Below are positions 35,274 through 51,664 of a stretch of DNA of 63,992 bases, in pieces (within the stretch, counting starts at the first letter, position 1; every line of letters starts with the position of its first letter). A program made the position numbers and the translations under genes. The stretch covers positions 1 through 63,992 of the forward strand of contig NZ_BRVN01000017.1 in NCBI RefSeq assembly GCF_026011735.1. The letters run 5' to 3'. The notes beneath the pieces were generated by a model. That model worked only from the letters and a program-made list of their open reading frames with translations, did not search any database and was not told the origin of the DNA. The DNA is from Dietzia sp. NCCP-2495 (GTDB lineage: Bacteria > Actinomycetota > Actinomycetes > Mycobacteriales > Mycobacteriaceae).

Positions 35274-36058
35274 CGGAGCGGACGGGCGATCACCCGTCGC
35301 GCCGTCCATCCGGTACCGTCGCCGCCATGAGTTCGCAGGAGGAAGGCCAGACCGACGATGCCGCCGAGAGCGGCGGCGTCCCCCGATGGTTGGCCATCGT
35401 GGCGGTAGTCGTTCTGGTCGTGGGGCTGGTGTTGCTCGCGGTGTTCGGCACCAGGTACTGGCAGGCACGCTCCGACCAGGACCTGGCCAACCAGCGGGAC
35501 ACGGTGTCCGATGTCGCCTCGCAGGTGATCATCAACGCCTTCAGCTTCGATCACCGCAGCGTCGACCAGTCGCTGGAGCAGTTGGCCGGTGCCTCGACGG
35601 GTGCGTTCCTCGACGAGCAGAAGCAGTGGTCCGAGGACGTCCGTAAGCGCGTGGTCGAGCAGAAGGCCGTCACCAATGCCACCGTCTCGAACACGGCGGT
35701 CGAGAAGATGGACCTGGACGCCGGAGAGGCAGCCGTCCTGGTCGTCTTCACCGCACATTCCGAGCGTGAGGGTGAGGAACCCATCACCGGGCGTCAGGCG
35801 ATGCGGGTGGATCTGACGCGGGTCGACGACGAGTGGAAGGCCAGTGCCGTCAACCAGGTCGGCGTCACCGTGCCCGTCGGTCAGTCCAGTGCGTCCGTTC
35901 AGGAACTGGGCGATCCCACCGAGGGCGCGGACGAGAGCGGTACAGACACCAGTGATTCAGACGCCGGTGATTCCGACGCGAGCGGTGCGGACGACAGCGA
36001 TACCGCGGAGGAGGAGTCGACCACCGCGCCGGCCCCCACCACCTCCGGCGGACGATGA
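35270..36058 (+). CDS. Mce-associated membrane protein (Mas/Mam)
   Basis: 262 aa with one membrane segment (WLAIVAVVVLVVGLVLLAVF, about residues 39–58), an extracytoplasmic NTF2-like domain of about 150 residues, and an acidic Ser/Asp tail. GTG 35270 overlaps the mceF stop; ATG 35327 is an alternative start. Proteins of this type are encoded at the end of mce operons and are thought to stabilise the transporter. Confidence 0.85.
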   Translation: MTERTGDHPSRRPSGTVAAMSSQEEGQTDDAAESGGVPRWLAIVAVVVLVVGLVLLAVFGTRYWQARSDQDLANQRDTVSDVASQVIINAFSFDHRSVDQSLEQLAGASTGAFLDEQKQWSEDVRKRVVEQKAVTNATVSNTAVEKMDLDAGEAAVLVVFTAHSEREGEEPITGRQAMRVDLTRVDDEWKASAVNQVGVTVPVGQSSASVQELGDPTEGADESGTDTSDSDAGDSDASGADDSDTAEEESTTAPAPTTSGGR

Positions 36059-36074
36059 GGAAGGTCCGGTAGAA

Positions 36075-36755
36075 ATGCCACCCATCAAGAGAACCCAGAA
36101 GCAGACCGCCGCCTCCGCCTCTGCCTCCACGCGACGCCTCGCGGGGCACTCGCCGACCTCCCGCAGGGAGACCGCCGCGACCACGCCGGAGGAGTCCGCC
36201 CCGAAGCGTTCCCGGCGGACCGCGCCCTCCGAGGCGTCCGAGGACCGTGGTCGTCGTCGTGGTCTCGCCCGGCCGCTCACCTACGCCGCGCTCGTCGTCG
36301 GCGTCGCGGCAGGCGCGGCGGGAACCTACCTCGCCTTCCTGCCGGGGATCTCGGTCGACAACAGGGCGTTCGTCGAGCAGGCGGCCACCGACGAGGTCAT
36401 CGCCGCCGCCAGCACCAACGTCCAGCGACTCGTGTCGATCGACCACGAGAACCTCGACGCCTACCACGACTCGCTCGGGGAGTTCCTCACCCCGAACCTC
36501 GTCGAGGAACTGGAGAAGAACTGGCCGGCGCTCAAGGAGAGCTACGAGCAGTCCGCCACGACCGTCGACGCCCAGGTGCTCGAGGCCGGCCTGTCCTACC
36601 TCCAGGGTGACAGTGCCGAAGTGCTGCTCGTGCAGGATGTCTCGATGGAACGCGACGGCGCCGCCGCCGGCAGCACCAGCGGTACCTACCTCGTCGGACT
36701 GACCAAGGTCGACGGCACTTGGAAGCTGTCCAAGATCCCGGACCTGCCGTCCTGA
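36075..36755 (+). CDS. Mce-associated membrane protein, second copy
   Basis: 226 aa: a strongly basic Ser/Thr/Arg-rich cytoplasmic tail (about residues 1–67), a membrane segment (LTYAALVVGVAAGAAGTYLA) and an extracytoplasmic domain like that of the preceding gene, ending WKLSKIPDLPS. Last gene of the mce operon, 16 bp after its neighbour, with GAGGAAGG upstream. Confidence 0.83.
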   Translation: MPPIKRTQKQTAASASASTRRLAGHSPTSRRETAATTPEESAPKRSRRTAPSEASEDRGRRRGLARPLTYAALVVGVAAGAAGTYLAFLPGISVDNRAFVEQAATDEVIAAASTNVQRLVSIDHENLDAYHDSLGEFLTPNLVEELEKNWPALKESYEQSATTVDAQVLEAGLSYLQGDSAEVLLVQDVSMERDGAAAGSTSGTYLVGLTKVDGTWKLSKIPDLPS

Positions 36756-37227
36756 TCGGACCGGTCGCGGCCCGATCGCAGCCTGCACTCGGCCCGGCGT
36801 GACGGCGAAATGCGGGCCGAACCGCGTCAGATCCTTGACGAACGGACTCCGACCAGTCACCCTTTAGGGGCATCGGGCGCGAGGTGAACCCCGCCCCGGG
36901 TGCGACGTCCCGACCGGGGGCCGATGAGGCGAGAGCCACGAGGGCAACCAGCGCAGAGACGGACGCCGCACGATGCGTGACAACAGCCTCCGGGGCGCAT
37001 CCCGTTGGCGGCTGGACTTCCGCGCCGGTATCGGCTAGATTAGGTCGTTGCGCTGGCTGCTATTTGCCCTTTCGTCCGTCGTGGGCGGCCCGATCCCGGT
37101 CTCACCGGGCATTTCAGGGTCCACCACTTCCACGATCGATCGGGCGGGTACCCGTCGGCGGACCGCTCGCAGATACATCTGTGGTCACCGCCCGTGGTGA
37201 TCACGTGAGGTGCTGGAAGGACCCATC
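36756..37227 (+). promoter_or_regulatory. rpoB upstream region with candidate promoter at 37013–37041
   Basis: A 472-bp gap without a supported gene; the frame open across it has no ribosome site and runs into rpoB. TGGACT (37013–37018) and TAGATT (37036–37041) are 17 bp apart, close to actinobacterial rpoB promoters, and leave a leader of about 180 bp. A lone TTGACG at 36835 has no matching -10. Confidence 0.55.
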
Positions 37228-40716
<3,489 letters not shown>

Positions 40717-40847
40717 TAGGCGGGAGGGCGAGTAGGTCTTCTCGCCCCCTCCGCACCCGAAGAATCGAAGTTCCACCACGGCGGGCCCCACACCGGTCCG
40801 ACCCCGCTCCGGGCCCGCCACCATCCCACCCGGGAAAGGACGCCTAC

Positions 40848-44807
<3,960 letters not shown>

Positions 44808-44860
44808 GTCGAGGCGCAGGCGGACTGACAGACACGGTCCACCTGCGATTCCGTCACCTT

Positions 44861-44894
44861 CGAACCCCCGCGCACACTCCGTGCCGGGGGTTCG
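44861..44894 (+). terminator. Terminator after rpoC
   Basis: Nine-bp stem CGAACCCCC/GGGGGTTCG with an inner GCAC/GTGC pairing. Confidence 0.82.
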
Positions 44895-45019
44895 ATGTGC
44901 TTACCCGGCCGCCTTCGGGTGGGCGCGGAACGTGTTCTAGAATTGTTCGACGCGCCCCGGAGGTCCCGTGTAGTCCGGGACGGGCCGGGGAGTTCCATGA
45001 CCGAAGGAGACGATCGACC

Positions 45020-46393
45020 GTGCGGATCGCACTGCTCTCGTACAGGAGCAAGCCACACGGCGGGGGGCAGGGTGTCTACGTGCGCCACCTCAGCCGTGAG
45101 CTGGCGGCGCTGGGACACACCGTCGAGGTGTTCTCCGGTCAGCCGTACCCGGAGCTGGATCCGGGGCCGACGCTGACGAAGGTCCCGAGTCTGGATCTCT
45201 ACAACGACGCGAACCCGTTCCGCACGCCGCGCCCGCGCGAAATCCGCGACTGGATCGACGTGCTCGAGGTGGTGACCATGTGGACCGCGGGTTTCCCCGA
45301 ACCGCGCACGTTCAGTCTCCGCGCGGCGCGCACGTTGAAGGACCGTCTGGCGGACTTCGACGTGGTGCACGATAACCAGTGCCTCGGGACCGGTCTCCTC
45401 GAGATGGAGAAGGACGGCTTTCCCGTGGTGGCGACGGTGCACCACCCGATCACGCGTGACCGCGATCTGGCGATGAAAGAGGCGCCGCTGCGGAAGAAGA
45501 TCACGACGTGGCGGTGGTTCGGCTTCCTCGGAATGCAGATCAAGGTCGCACGTCAGTTGGAGGAGATCATCACGGTCTCGTCCAACTCCGCCGAGGACAT
45601 CGTCTCCGACTTCGGCGTGGATCCCGAGCGCATCGTGACGATCCCGCTCGGTGTGGACACCGATCGCTTCCATGACCGGCGGGAGCGCGAGCCCGGCCGC
45701 CTGGTCTGTGTCGCCAGCGCGGACCAGCCGCTCAAGGGTGTTCCGGTCCTGCTGCGCGCGTTGGCGAAGGTCCGTGAGGAGCACCCGGGGGTGCGTCTGA
45801 CGTTGGTCTCCAAGCTCAAGCGCAAGGGCGAGGCCGCGAAGCTCCTGGATTCGCTGGGATTGCGCGACGTGGTGGACCTGGTGTCGGGGGTCGACGACGA
45901 CGAGCTCGCCGACCTCGTCGGCACGGCCGAGATCTCCGTCGTGCCCAGTATGTACGAGGGCTTCTCGCTGCCGGCCGTGGAGGCCATGTCCAGCGGGTGC
46001 GCGCTCGTCGCGAGCCGCGCGGGCGCCCTGCCGGAGGTCGTGGGCACGGACGATTCCGCGGCCCGGCTGGTCGAGCCCGGAAACGTGGACGACCTGGCCC
46101 GGCAGATCAGCGCGCTGCTGGCCGACCCGGTCGAGCGCCGGCGCCTGTCGGAGGGTGGCCGCGCGCGGGTCATGGAGCGCTACAGTTGGGCGGCTGTCGC
46201 CCGGAGGACCGTCGAGGTCTACGAGGCAGCCATCTCACGAGTGCGCGGCGAGACGCCGCGTGCCTTCACCGCCGGACCGGTCATCGGACCGGACCAGGCG
46301 GAGATCGACGAGCACGTCGCCGCTGACGTGTCCGAGGTACCACCGACAACCGGTGGGCACACCATCCGCGAGCAGGAGGACGCCGCATGCTGA
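45020..46393 (+). CDS. GT4 family glycosyltransferase, first gene of an unassigned trio
   Basis: 457 aa, GT-B fold. N-terminal loop KPHGGGQGVYVRHLSRELAA, then LVCVASADQPLKGVPVLLRA opening the C-terminal donor domain and YEGFSLPAVEAMSSGCALVA with the E-x7-E signature (about residues 312–331). GTG 45020 follows GAAGGAG; the upstream frame from 44897 lacks one and runs into the rpoC terminator. A 50-residue acidic tail extends past the GT fold. Its end overlaps the methyltransferase gene by 7 bp. Donor and acceptor are unknown. Confidence 0.88.
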   Translation: MRIALLSYRSKPHGGGQGVYVRHLSRELAALGHTVEVFSGQPYPELDPGPTLTKVPSLDLYNDANPFRTPRPREIRDWIDVLEVVTMWTAGFPEPRTFSLRAARTLKDRLADFDVVHDNQCLGTGLLEMEKDGFPVVATVHHPITRDRDLAMKEAPLRKKITTWRWFGFLGMQIKVARQLEEIITVSSNSAEDIVSDFGVDPERIVTIPLGVDTDRFHDRREREPGRLVCVASADQPLKGVPVLLRALAKVREEHPGVRLTLVSKLKRKGEAAKLLDSLGLRDVVDLVSGVDDDELADLVGTAEISVVPSMYEGFSLPAVEAMSSGCALVASRAGALPEVVGTDDSAARLVEPGNVDDLARQISALLADPVERRRLSEGGRARVMERYSWAAVARRTVEVYEAAISRVRGETPRAFTAGPVIGPDQAEIDEHVAADVSEVPPTTGGHTIREQEDAAC

Positions 46394-47106
46394 CAGCAGA
46401 TTTCGACCGTCTGGGGGTGACCCCGGGCATGCGAGCCATCGATGTGGGGGCCGGGCTCGGCCGCCACACCTTCGAGCTCTACCGCCGCGGGGCCGACGTC
46501 ACGGCGTTCGATCAGAACGCGGACGAGATGAAGGAGGTCGCGGACATGCTCGCGGCCATGGAGGCCGAGGGGCACGGGCTCCCGCAGTCCAAGGGCGAGG
46601 CCGTGACGGGTGACGCCCTGGCCATGCCGTACGAGGACGCCACCTTCGACCTGGTGCTGATCTCCGAGGTCCTCGAGCACGTGCCCGAGGACACCACGGC
46701 GATCGCCGAGCTGGTCCGCATCCTCAAGCCCGGGGGCGTCGCCGCGGTGACCGTGCCGCGCGAGTGGCCCGAGAAGCTGTGCTGGAAGCTCTCGGACGCC
46801 TACCACTCCAACCCGGGCGGCCATTGCCGTATCTACACGGCCGAGGAGCTGGGCTACAAGCTCCGCGCCGCCGGTCTGGAGGTGACCGGCACCGGGTACG
46901 CCCACGCGCTGCACGCCCCGTACTGGTGGCTCAAGTGCGCGGTGGGCACCGAGAAGGACGATCACCCGCTGCCGCAGGCCTACCACAAGCTCCTGGTCTG
47001 GGACCTGATGAAGGGGCCGTGGATCACCCGTACGGCGGAGAAGCTGCTCAACCCGGTGATGGGCAAGTCCATCGTGTTCTACCTGCGTAAACCGCTGGAG
47101 GACTGA
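46387..47106 (+). CDS. Class I SAM-dependent methyltransferase, second gene of the trio
   Basis: 239 aa with motif I AIDVGAGLGRHTFELYRRGA (about residues 18–37), DVTAFDQNADEM, and post-motif EVLEHVPEDTTAIAELVRIL with KPGG. The C-terminal half (HAPYWWLKCAVG) is not typical of UbiE-like enzymes. The start overlaps the glycosyltransferase stop; the next gene starts six bases after its stop. The substrate is probably the product of its neighbours, but that is inference. Confidence 0.88.
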   Translation: MLTADFDRLGVTPGMRAIDVGAGLGRHTFELYRRGADVTAFDQNADEMKEVADMLAAMEAEGHGLPQSKGEAVTGDALAMPYEDATFDLVLISEVLEHVPEDTTAIAELVRILKPGGVAAVTVPREWPEKLCWKLSDAYHSNPGGHCRIYTAEELGYKLRAAGLEVTGTGYAHALHAPYWWLKCAVGTEKDDHPLPQAYHKLLVWDLMKGPWITRTAEKLLNPVMGKSIVFYLRKPLED

Positions 47107-47112
47107 TCGACC

Positions 47113-48288
47113 GTGCAGTCCCAGTTCAACGGCTCGAGCAGTGGCGGGGCGCAGGGCACCGCGCTCCGCGGTGACCTCCCCGAGTCGGCACGTGCGGTGC
47201 CGTCGGTGCCGGGAGTCCTGACAGAGGACCAGGTCCGGGCGACCGGGGCCTGGATCGCGTCGGTCCAGAAACCCTCCGGCGAGATCCCCTGGTTCACCGG
47301 GGGGCACACCGACCCGTGGGACCACGTCGAGTCCGCGATGGGGCTGACGGTCTCCGGGCAGTGGGAGGCGGCCCGGCGGGCGTTCGGGTTCCTGCGGGAC
47401 ACCCAGCGCGCCGACGGATCGTGGCCGATCAAGTGGCAGGACGGCGAGGTGGTGGACTCCGACACCGACGCCAACTTCTGCGCATACATCGCCGTGGGCC
47501 TGTGGCACCACCATCTCGTGACCGGCGACCGGGAGTTCCTGGAGTCGATGTGGCCGACCGTGCGGTCGGCGCTCGAGGTGGTCCTGACCCACCAGGGCCC
47601 GCAGGGCCAGATGTGGTGGGGCTCGAGCCCGCGCGGGTTCTGCGACGAGGCCCTGATCACGGGATCGTCGAGTATCCACCACGCCCTGCGTTGCGGGGTC
47701 GCGATCGCCGAGGAGCTCGGCGAGACCGCCCCGGGGTGGGATGTCGCCGCGGACCGGCTGGCGCACGCACTGCGCGCCCACCCGGAACTGTTCACCCCGA
47801 AGACCGAGTTCTCGATGGACTGGTTCTATCCGGTGCTCACCGGCGTGATGGTGGGGGAGCAGGCGCGGAAGCGGATCGACGACCGCTGGGATGATTTCGT
47901 GGTGGACGGTCTGGGGATCCGGTGCGTCGACCACCGACCGTGGGTTACCGGCGCGGAGACGTGCGAGTTCGTACTCGCACTCGAGACGGCGGACCGTCAC
48001 GAGCAGGCGCTCGAGCAGTTCACCAACATGCAGCACCTGCGTGAGGCGGACGGGTCCTACTGGACCGGGCTGGTCTACGCCGACGGAAAGCGGTGGCCGG
48101 TCGAGCTCAGCACGTGGACCGGCGCGGTGGTGCTCCTGGCCGCGGATGCGCTCTCGCGCACCACTCCGGGCAATGAGATCTTCCGGCACGTCTCGGCGCA
48201 CACGGCGCAGCGACTACGGTCGCAGCCGGGTGATCCGACCTCCTGTGCCCCGGGAGAGGCCTGCCCCACGATGACCTCCGTGCGTTAG
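47113..48288 (+). CDS. Alpha/alpha-barrel protein (prenyltransferase/squalene-cyclase-like or six-hairpin glycosidase-like), third gene of the trio
   Basis: 391 aa, no signal peptide. Repeated helical hairpins with QDGS-like motifs: AFGFLRDTQRADGSWPIKWQ and FTNMQHLREADGSYWTGLVY resemble terpene-cyclase QW repeats, while the pattern WHHHLVTGDREFLESMWPTV resembles GH15-type glycosidases. Such proteins are often labelled prenyltransferase in databases; I see no proof of either activity. Asp residues in DTDANFCAYIA and EALITGSSSIHHAL are possible active-site residues. GTG 47113. Confidence 0.75.
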   Translation: MQSQFNGSSSGGAQGTALRGDLPESARAVPSVPGVLTEDQVRATGAWIASVQKPSGEIPWFTGGHTDPWDHVESAMGLTVSGQWEAARRAFGFLRDTQRADGSWPIKWQDGEVVDSDTDANFCAYIAVGLWHHHLVTGDREFLESMWPTVRSALEVVLTHQGPQGQMWWGSSPRGFCDEALITGSSSIHHALRCGVAIAEELGETAPGWDVAADRLAHALRAHPELFTPKTEFSMDWFYPVLTGVMVGEQARKRIDDRWDDFVVDGLGIRCVDHRPWVTGAETCEFVLALETADRHEQALEQFTNMQHLREADGSYWTGLVYADGKRWPVELSTWTGAVVLLAADALSRTTPGNEIFRHVSAHTAQRLRSQPGDPTSCAPGEACPTMTSVR

Positions 48289-48308
48289 TCTTCCCGGTAG
48301 CGCCGATG

Positions 48309-48330
48309 GACACCTGTCTGGTCAGGTGTC
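48309..48330 (+). promoter_or_regulatory. Palindromic operator candidate before the LLM oxidoreductase
   Basis: Perfect 8-bp arms GACACCTG/CAGGTGTC around a 6-bp centre, 32 bp before the ATG. Size and symmetry fit a TetR- or GntR-type repressor site. No regulator gene is adjacent. Confidence 0.5.
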
Positions 48331-48361
48331 AGGCGCACCGGACCCGCACAAAGGAGAAGCA

Positions 48362-49213
48362 ATGGAATTCGGTCTGACCCTGTTCACCAGCGACCGGGGC
48401 ATCCGTCCCACCGTGGCCGCCTCCGCCGCCGAGCGGGCCGGTTTCTCCGCCTTCTACGTGCCCGAGCACACGCACATCCCGGTGCGCCGCGAGGCCGCTC
48501 ACCCCGGGACCGGTGGGGCCGAGCTCCCGGACGAGCGCTACAGCCGCACGCTGGACCCGTGGGTCACCCTCGGCGCCGCGGCGGCCGTCACGTCGACCAT
48601 CCGCCTCGGCACGGCGGTGTCGATCCCCGTCGAGAGTGACCCCATCACGCTGGCCAAGACCATCGCCTCGGTCGACCACCTCTCCGGCGGCCGCGCCGTT
48701 CTGGGCGTGGGCTACGGCTGGAACCTGGACGAGATGGCCGACCACAACGTGCCGCCGAAGCGCCGCCGCACCATGCTGCGCGAGTACCTCGAGGCCATGC
48801 GCGAGCTGTGGACCCGCGACGAGGCCGAGTACCACGGCGAGTTCGTGGACTTCGGTCCCAGCTGGGCCTGGCCCAAAACGGTCCGCAAGCCCGGGCCCAT
48901 GACCCTTGTCGGAGCCGCCGGTAACGAGAAGAACCTCAAGTGGATCTGCCGCAGCGCCGACGGGTGGATGACCACCCCGATCTCCGAGGACATCTCCGGC
49001 AGCGTGCGGATGCTCCGTGAGCTGTGGGCGGACGCCGGCCGGGAGGGCGAGCCGTACATCGTCGTACTGGACGGCAAGCCCGTGCCGGAGAAGATCGAGA
49101 TGTACCGCGCGCTCGGCGTGCACGAGCTGGTCTACGGGACCCCCGACAGGTCCGAGGACGAGGTGCTCGCCTACATCGACCGCCTGTCCGGCAAGCTCGG
49201 GATCGGTGCATGA
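48362..49213 (+). CDS. LLM-class (luciferase-like) F420-dependent oxidoreductase
   Basis: 283 aa, TIM-barrel luciferase-like family; relatives in this order mostly use F420. Seen: the N-terminus EFGLTLFTSDRGIRPTVAAS, the mid-barrel FYVPEHTHIPV and GRAVLGVGYGWNLDEMADHN. ATG 48362 with AAAGGAG upstream; the upstream GTG is rejected. The substrate is unknown. Confidence 0.9.
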   Translation: MEFGLTLFTSDRGIRPTVAASAAERAGFSAFYVPEHTHIPVRREAAHPGTGGAELPDERYSRTLDPWVTLGAAAAVTSTIRLGTAVSIPVESDPITLAKTIASVDHLSGGRAVLGVGYGWNLDEMADHNVPPKRRRTMLREYLEAMRELWTRDEAEYHGEFVDFGPSWAWPKTVRKPGPMTLVGAAGNEKNLKWICRSADGWMTTPISEDISGSVRMLRELWADAGREGEPYIVVLDGKPVPEKIEMYRALGVHELVYGTPDRSEDEVLAYIDRLSGKLGIGA

Positions 49214-49254
49214 GGGCGGTCCGCAGAGCCGGTCCGGACAGTACCGTCCCGCGC

Positions 49255-50148
49255 ATGAACCCCTCTGAGCAGCAGCGTCCCGTCGTCGTCGTCACCGGTG
49301 CCGGAGGCGGACTCGGGGCCGCGACCGCCCGGCTCTACGCCGGGCGCGGCTGGGACGTCGTGGCCGTCGACCTCGTCGCTCCGGACGAAGGCGACAACCT
49401 CACCGGAGTGGCCGCCGACGTCACCGACGCCGACTCTCTCGCCGCCCTGGCCGCTCGCGTCCGGGCCGACCACGGTCGCGTCGACGCGCTCATCACCTTC
49501 GCCGGGGTCCTGGGGGTCGGACCGCTCGCCGAGACCGGCCCGGAGACGGTCGGGCGCGTCCTCGACGTCAACGTCATGGGGACCGTCCGGACCGTGCACG
49601 CCCTGTGGGACCTGATCCTCGAGACCGGCGGACGTGTGGTGCTCATCAGTTCGGAAACCGGCCCGCAGCACGCGATGCCGATGAACGGGCCGTACGCCAT
49701 GAGCAAGCACGCCATCGAGGCCTACGGTGACGCCCTGCGCCGTGAACTGATGTTCGTCGGGATCGACGTGGTGATGATCCAGCCCGGGCCGTTTTGCACC
49801 GGCATGACAGCGTCGATCCTGCGCAACTTCCAGGAATCGACCCGCTCCGACTCGCCGTTCGCGGCGATGGCCTCGGTGATGGGGACGATGGCCGCGGGGC
49901 AGGACGCCAAGGCCGCCGACCCGTCGGTGCTCGCCGAGGCGGTCTGGAAGGCCGGCACCACCCGGCGGCCGCGGCACCGCTATGCCGTGCGGTGGGACCT
50001 GAGTCGCCGCCTGCTCGATCTCCTCCCCGTCCCGCTCGTCGACAAGGCGCTCGCGGCGGCGCTCGCGGGGCGCATCGACGCCCGCCGACTCGAGATGCGC
50101 CGCGAAAGGGTTGAAACCCGTGTAGCAATGGAGGAGGTTGCGAAATAG
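49255..50148 (+). CDS. Short-chain dehydrogenase/reductase
   Basis: 297 aa. NAD(P)-binding VVVTGAGGGLGAATARLYAG (about residues 10–29) and catalytic Tyr/Lys in GPYAMSKHAIEAYGDAL. The C-terminal extension of about 80 residues with several Arg is longer than in classic SDRs. ATG 49255 is chosen over the long upstream frame that overlaps the previous gene. Substrate unknown. Confidence 0.88.
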   Translation: MNPSEQQRPVVVVTGAGGGLGAATARLYAGRGWDVVAVDLVAPDEGDNLTGVAADVTDADSLAALAARVRADHGRVDALITFAGVLGVGPLAETGPETVGRVLDVNVMGTVRTVHALWDLILETGGRVVLISSETGPQHAMPMNGPYAMSKHAIEAYGDALRRELMFVGIDVVMIQPGPFCTGMTASILRNFQESTRSDSPFAAMASVMGTMAAGQDAKAADPSVLAEAVWKAGTTRRPRHRYAVRWDLSRRLLDLLPVPLVDKALAAALAGRIDARRLEMRRERVETRVAMEEVAK

Positions 50149-50184
50149 CGCGGAGTTACCCGCCGGTATCGAGGAGGTGATCCG

Positions 50185-51234
50185 ATGACGAATCTCGATG
50201 CGAGGCCCGACGAGATGGAGTGCGGTGCGGGCGGTGCCGGCGGGCCCTCGGGGCGTGCCGGTGAGGCGGGAAGCGCGGCCGGTCGCGTTCCCGTGGAGAT
50301 CATCACCTCCCGCGACGTGCCGCTCGGCGGGCCCCGCGCGATGACCGTCAAGCGCACCCTGCCGCAGCGGCAACGCTCGATGATCGGCGCCTGGTGCTTC
50401 GTGGACCACTATGGGCCCGACGACGTGTCCTTGATCGGCGGCATGGACGTACCGTCGCACCCCCACACCGGGCTTCAGACCGTGAGTTGGCTGTTCGAGG
50501 GTGCCATCACCCACCACGACTCGGGCGACAACCACGCGGTGGTCCGTCCCGGGGAGGTCAACCTCATGACCTCCGGCGCCGGCATCTGCCACACCGAGGT
50601 CTCCACCCAGGACACCACCGTGCTCCACGGGGTGCAGCTGTGGACCGTGCTGCCCGACGAGCATCGTGAGACCAGCGGCCGCCGGTTCGACCACTACGTG
50701 CCCGAGCCCGTGACGTTCTCCGGCGGCAGCGCCCTGGTGTTCATGGGGTCGTTGTTGGGGTCGTCGTCGCCGGTCTCCACGTTCTCCCCGCTGCTGGGGG
50801 CCGAGATCCGACTCGACCCCGGCGCCGAGCTCACGATGGACGTGGACCCGACCTTCGAGCACGGTCTCCTCGTCGACGCCGGGGACCTCACCCTCGAGGG
50901 CGTGCGCGTCGAGCCCACCCAGCTCGCCTACACCGGGGTGGGCGAGCGGTCGCTGACCGTCCGCAACACCGGTGCGGTCCCGGGCCGGGCCCTGCTCATC
51001 GGCGGTACGCCGTTCGAGGAGCAGATCATCATGTGGTGGAACTTCATCGGCCGCACCCATGGCGAGATCGCGCGGTACCGGCAGGAGTGGGAGGACCATT
51101 CCGAGCGATTCGGGCATGTGGACGGCTACATAGGCCACGACCCGCAGGGGCTGACGCGCCTGCCCGCGCCCACGCTGCCCGGGACCACCCTCCGGCCTCG
51201 AGCCACTCCGGAGGCGCGTGCCCGGACGGACTGA
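50185..51234 (+). CDS. Pirin family protein
   Basis: 349 aa bicupin. The metal-binding motif of the N-terminal cupin is visible as SHPHTGLQTVSWLFEGAITH and the matching HTEVSTQ segment. The first 30 residues are Gly/Ala-rich and probably disordered. Some pirins act as quercetinases; others are regulators. AGGAGGTGATCC precedes the ATG. Confidence 0.9.
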   Translation: MTNLDARPDEMECGAGGAGGPSGRAGEAGSAAGRVPVEIITSRDVPLGGPRAMTVKRTLPQRQRSMIGAWCFVDHYGPDDVSLIGGMDVPSHPHTGLQTVSWLFEGAITHHDSGDNHAVVRPGEVNLMTSGAGICHTEVSTQDTTVLHGVQLWTVLPDEHRETSGRRFDHYVPEPVTFSGGSALVFMGSLLGSSSPVSTFSPLLGAEIRLDPGAELTMDVDPTFEHGLLVDAGDLTLEGVRVEPTQLAYTGVGERSLTVRNTGAVPGRALLIGGTPFEEQIIMWWNFIGRTHGEIARYRQEWEDHSERFGHVDGYIGHDPQGLTRLPAPTLPGTTLRPRATPEARARTD

Positions 51235-51300
51235 GAAGGGCGCCGGTGTGGTGGCGAGAGGGACGACCGGCAGACACGCCGTGACGAAGGGACGACGACG

Positions 51301-51663
51301 ATGACCGGCAACCAGTACACGGACAAGACCGGCGAGACGCTCACCGTGCTCCGCGATCCGGAGCAGGAGGCGTTCATGGTCCGCACACAGGGCGACGAGG
51401 TGGCTGGACGCGCCTTCTTCCGCACCCGCGGGCAGGACCGGATCTTCTACCACACGGAGGTCGACGAGGAGTTCGGTGGCCGGGGGATCGGGACCCTGCT
51501 CGTCCGCGGCGCCGTCGAGGCCACCCGTGCGGAGGGCGTGCAGATCGTGGCCGTGTGCCCCCTGGTCAAGGGGTTCCTGGAGAAAAGCGGCGAGGAGTTC
51601 GCCGGTGGCTGGCGCCTGCCCACCCCGGACGACCTGTCGTGGCTTCAGAAGGACGTGGACTGA
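51301..51663 (+). CDS. YjdJ-type GNAT acetyltransferase
   Basis: 120-aa protein of the short GNAT type: IFYHTEVDEEFGGRGIGTLL is the acetyl-CoA-binding motif A, followed by VRGAVEATRAEGVQIVAVCP. It lies one base before the next ATG, so it forms a pair with the AhpD-like gene. Confidence 0.88.
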   Translation: MTGNQYTDKTGETLTVLRDPEQEAFMVRTQGDEVAGRAFFRTRGQDRIFYHTEVDEEFGGRGIGTLLVRGAVEATRAEGVQIVAVCPLVKGFLEKSGEEFAGGWRLPTPDDLSWLQKDVD

Positions 51664-51664
51664 C

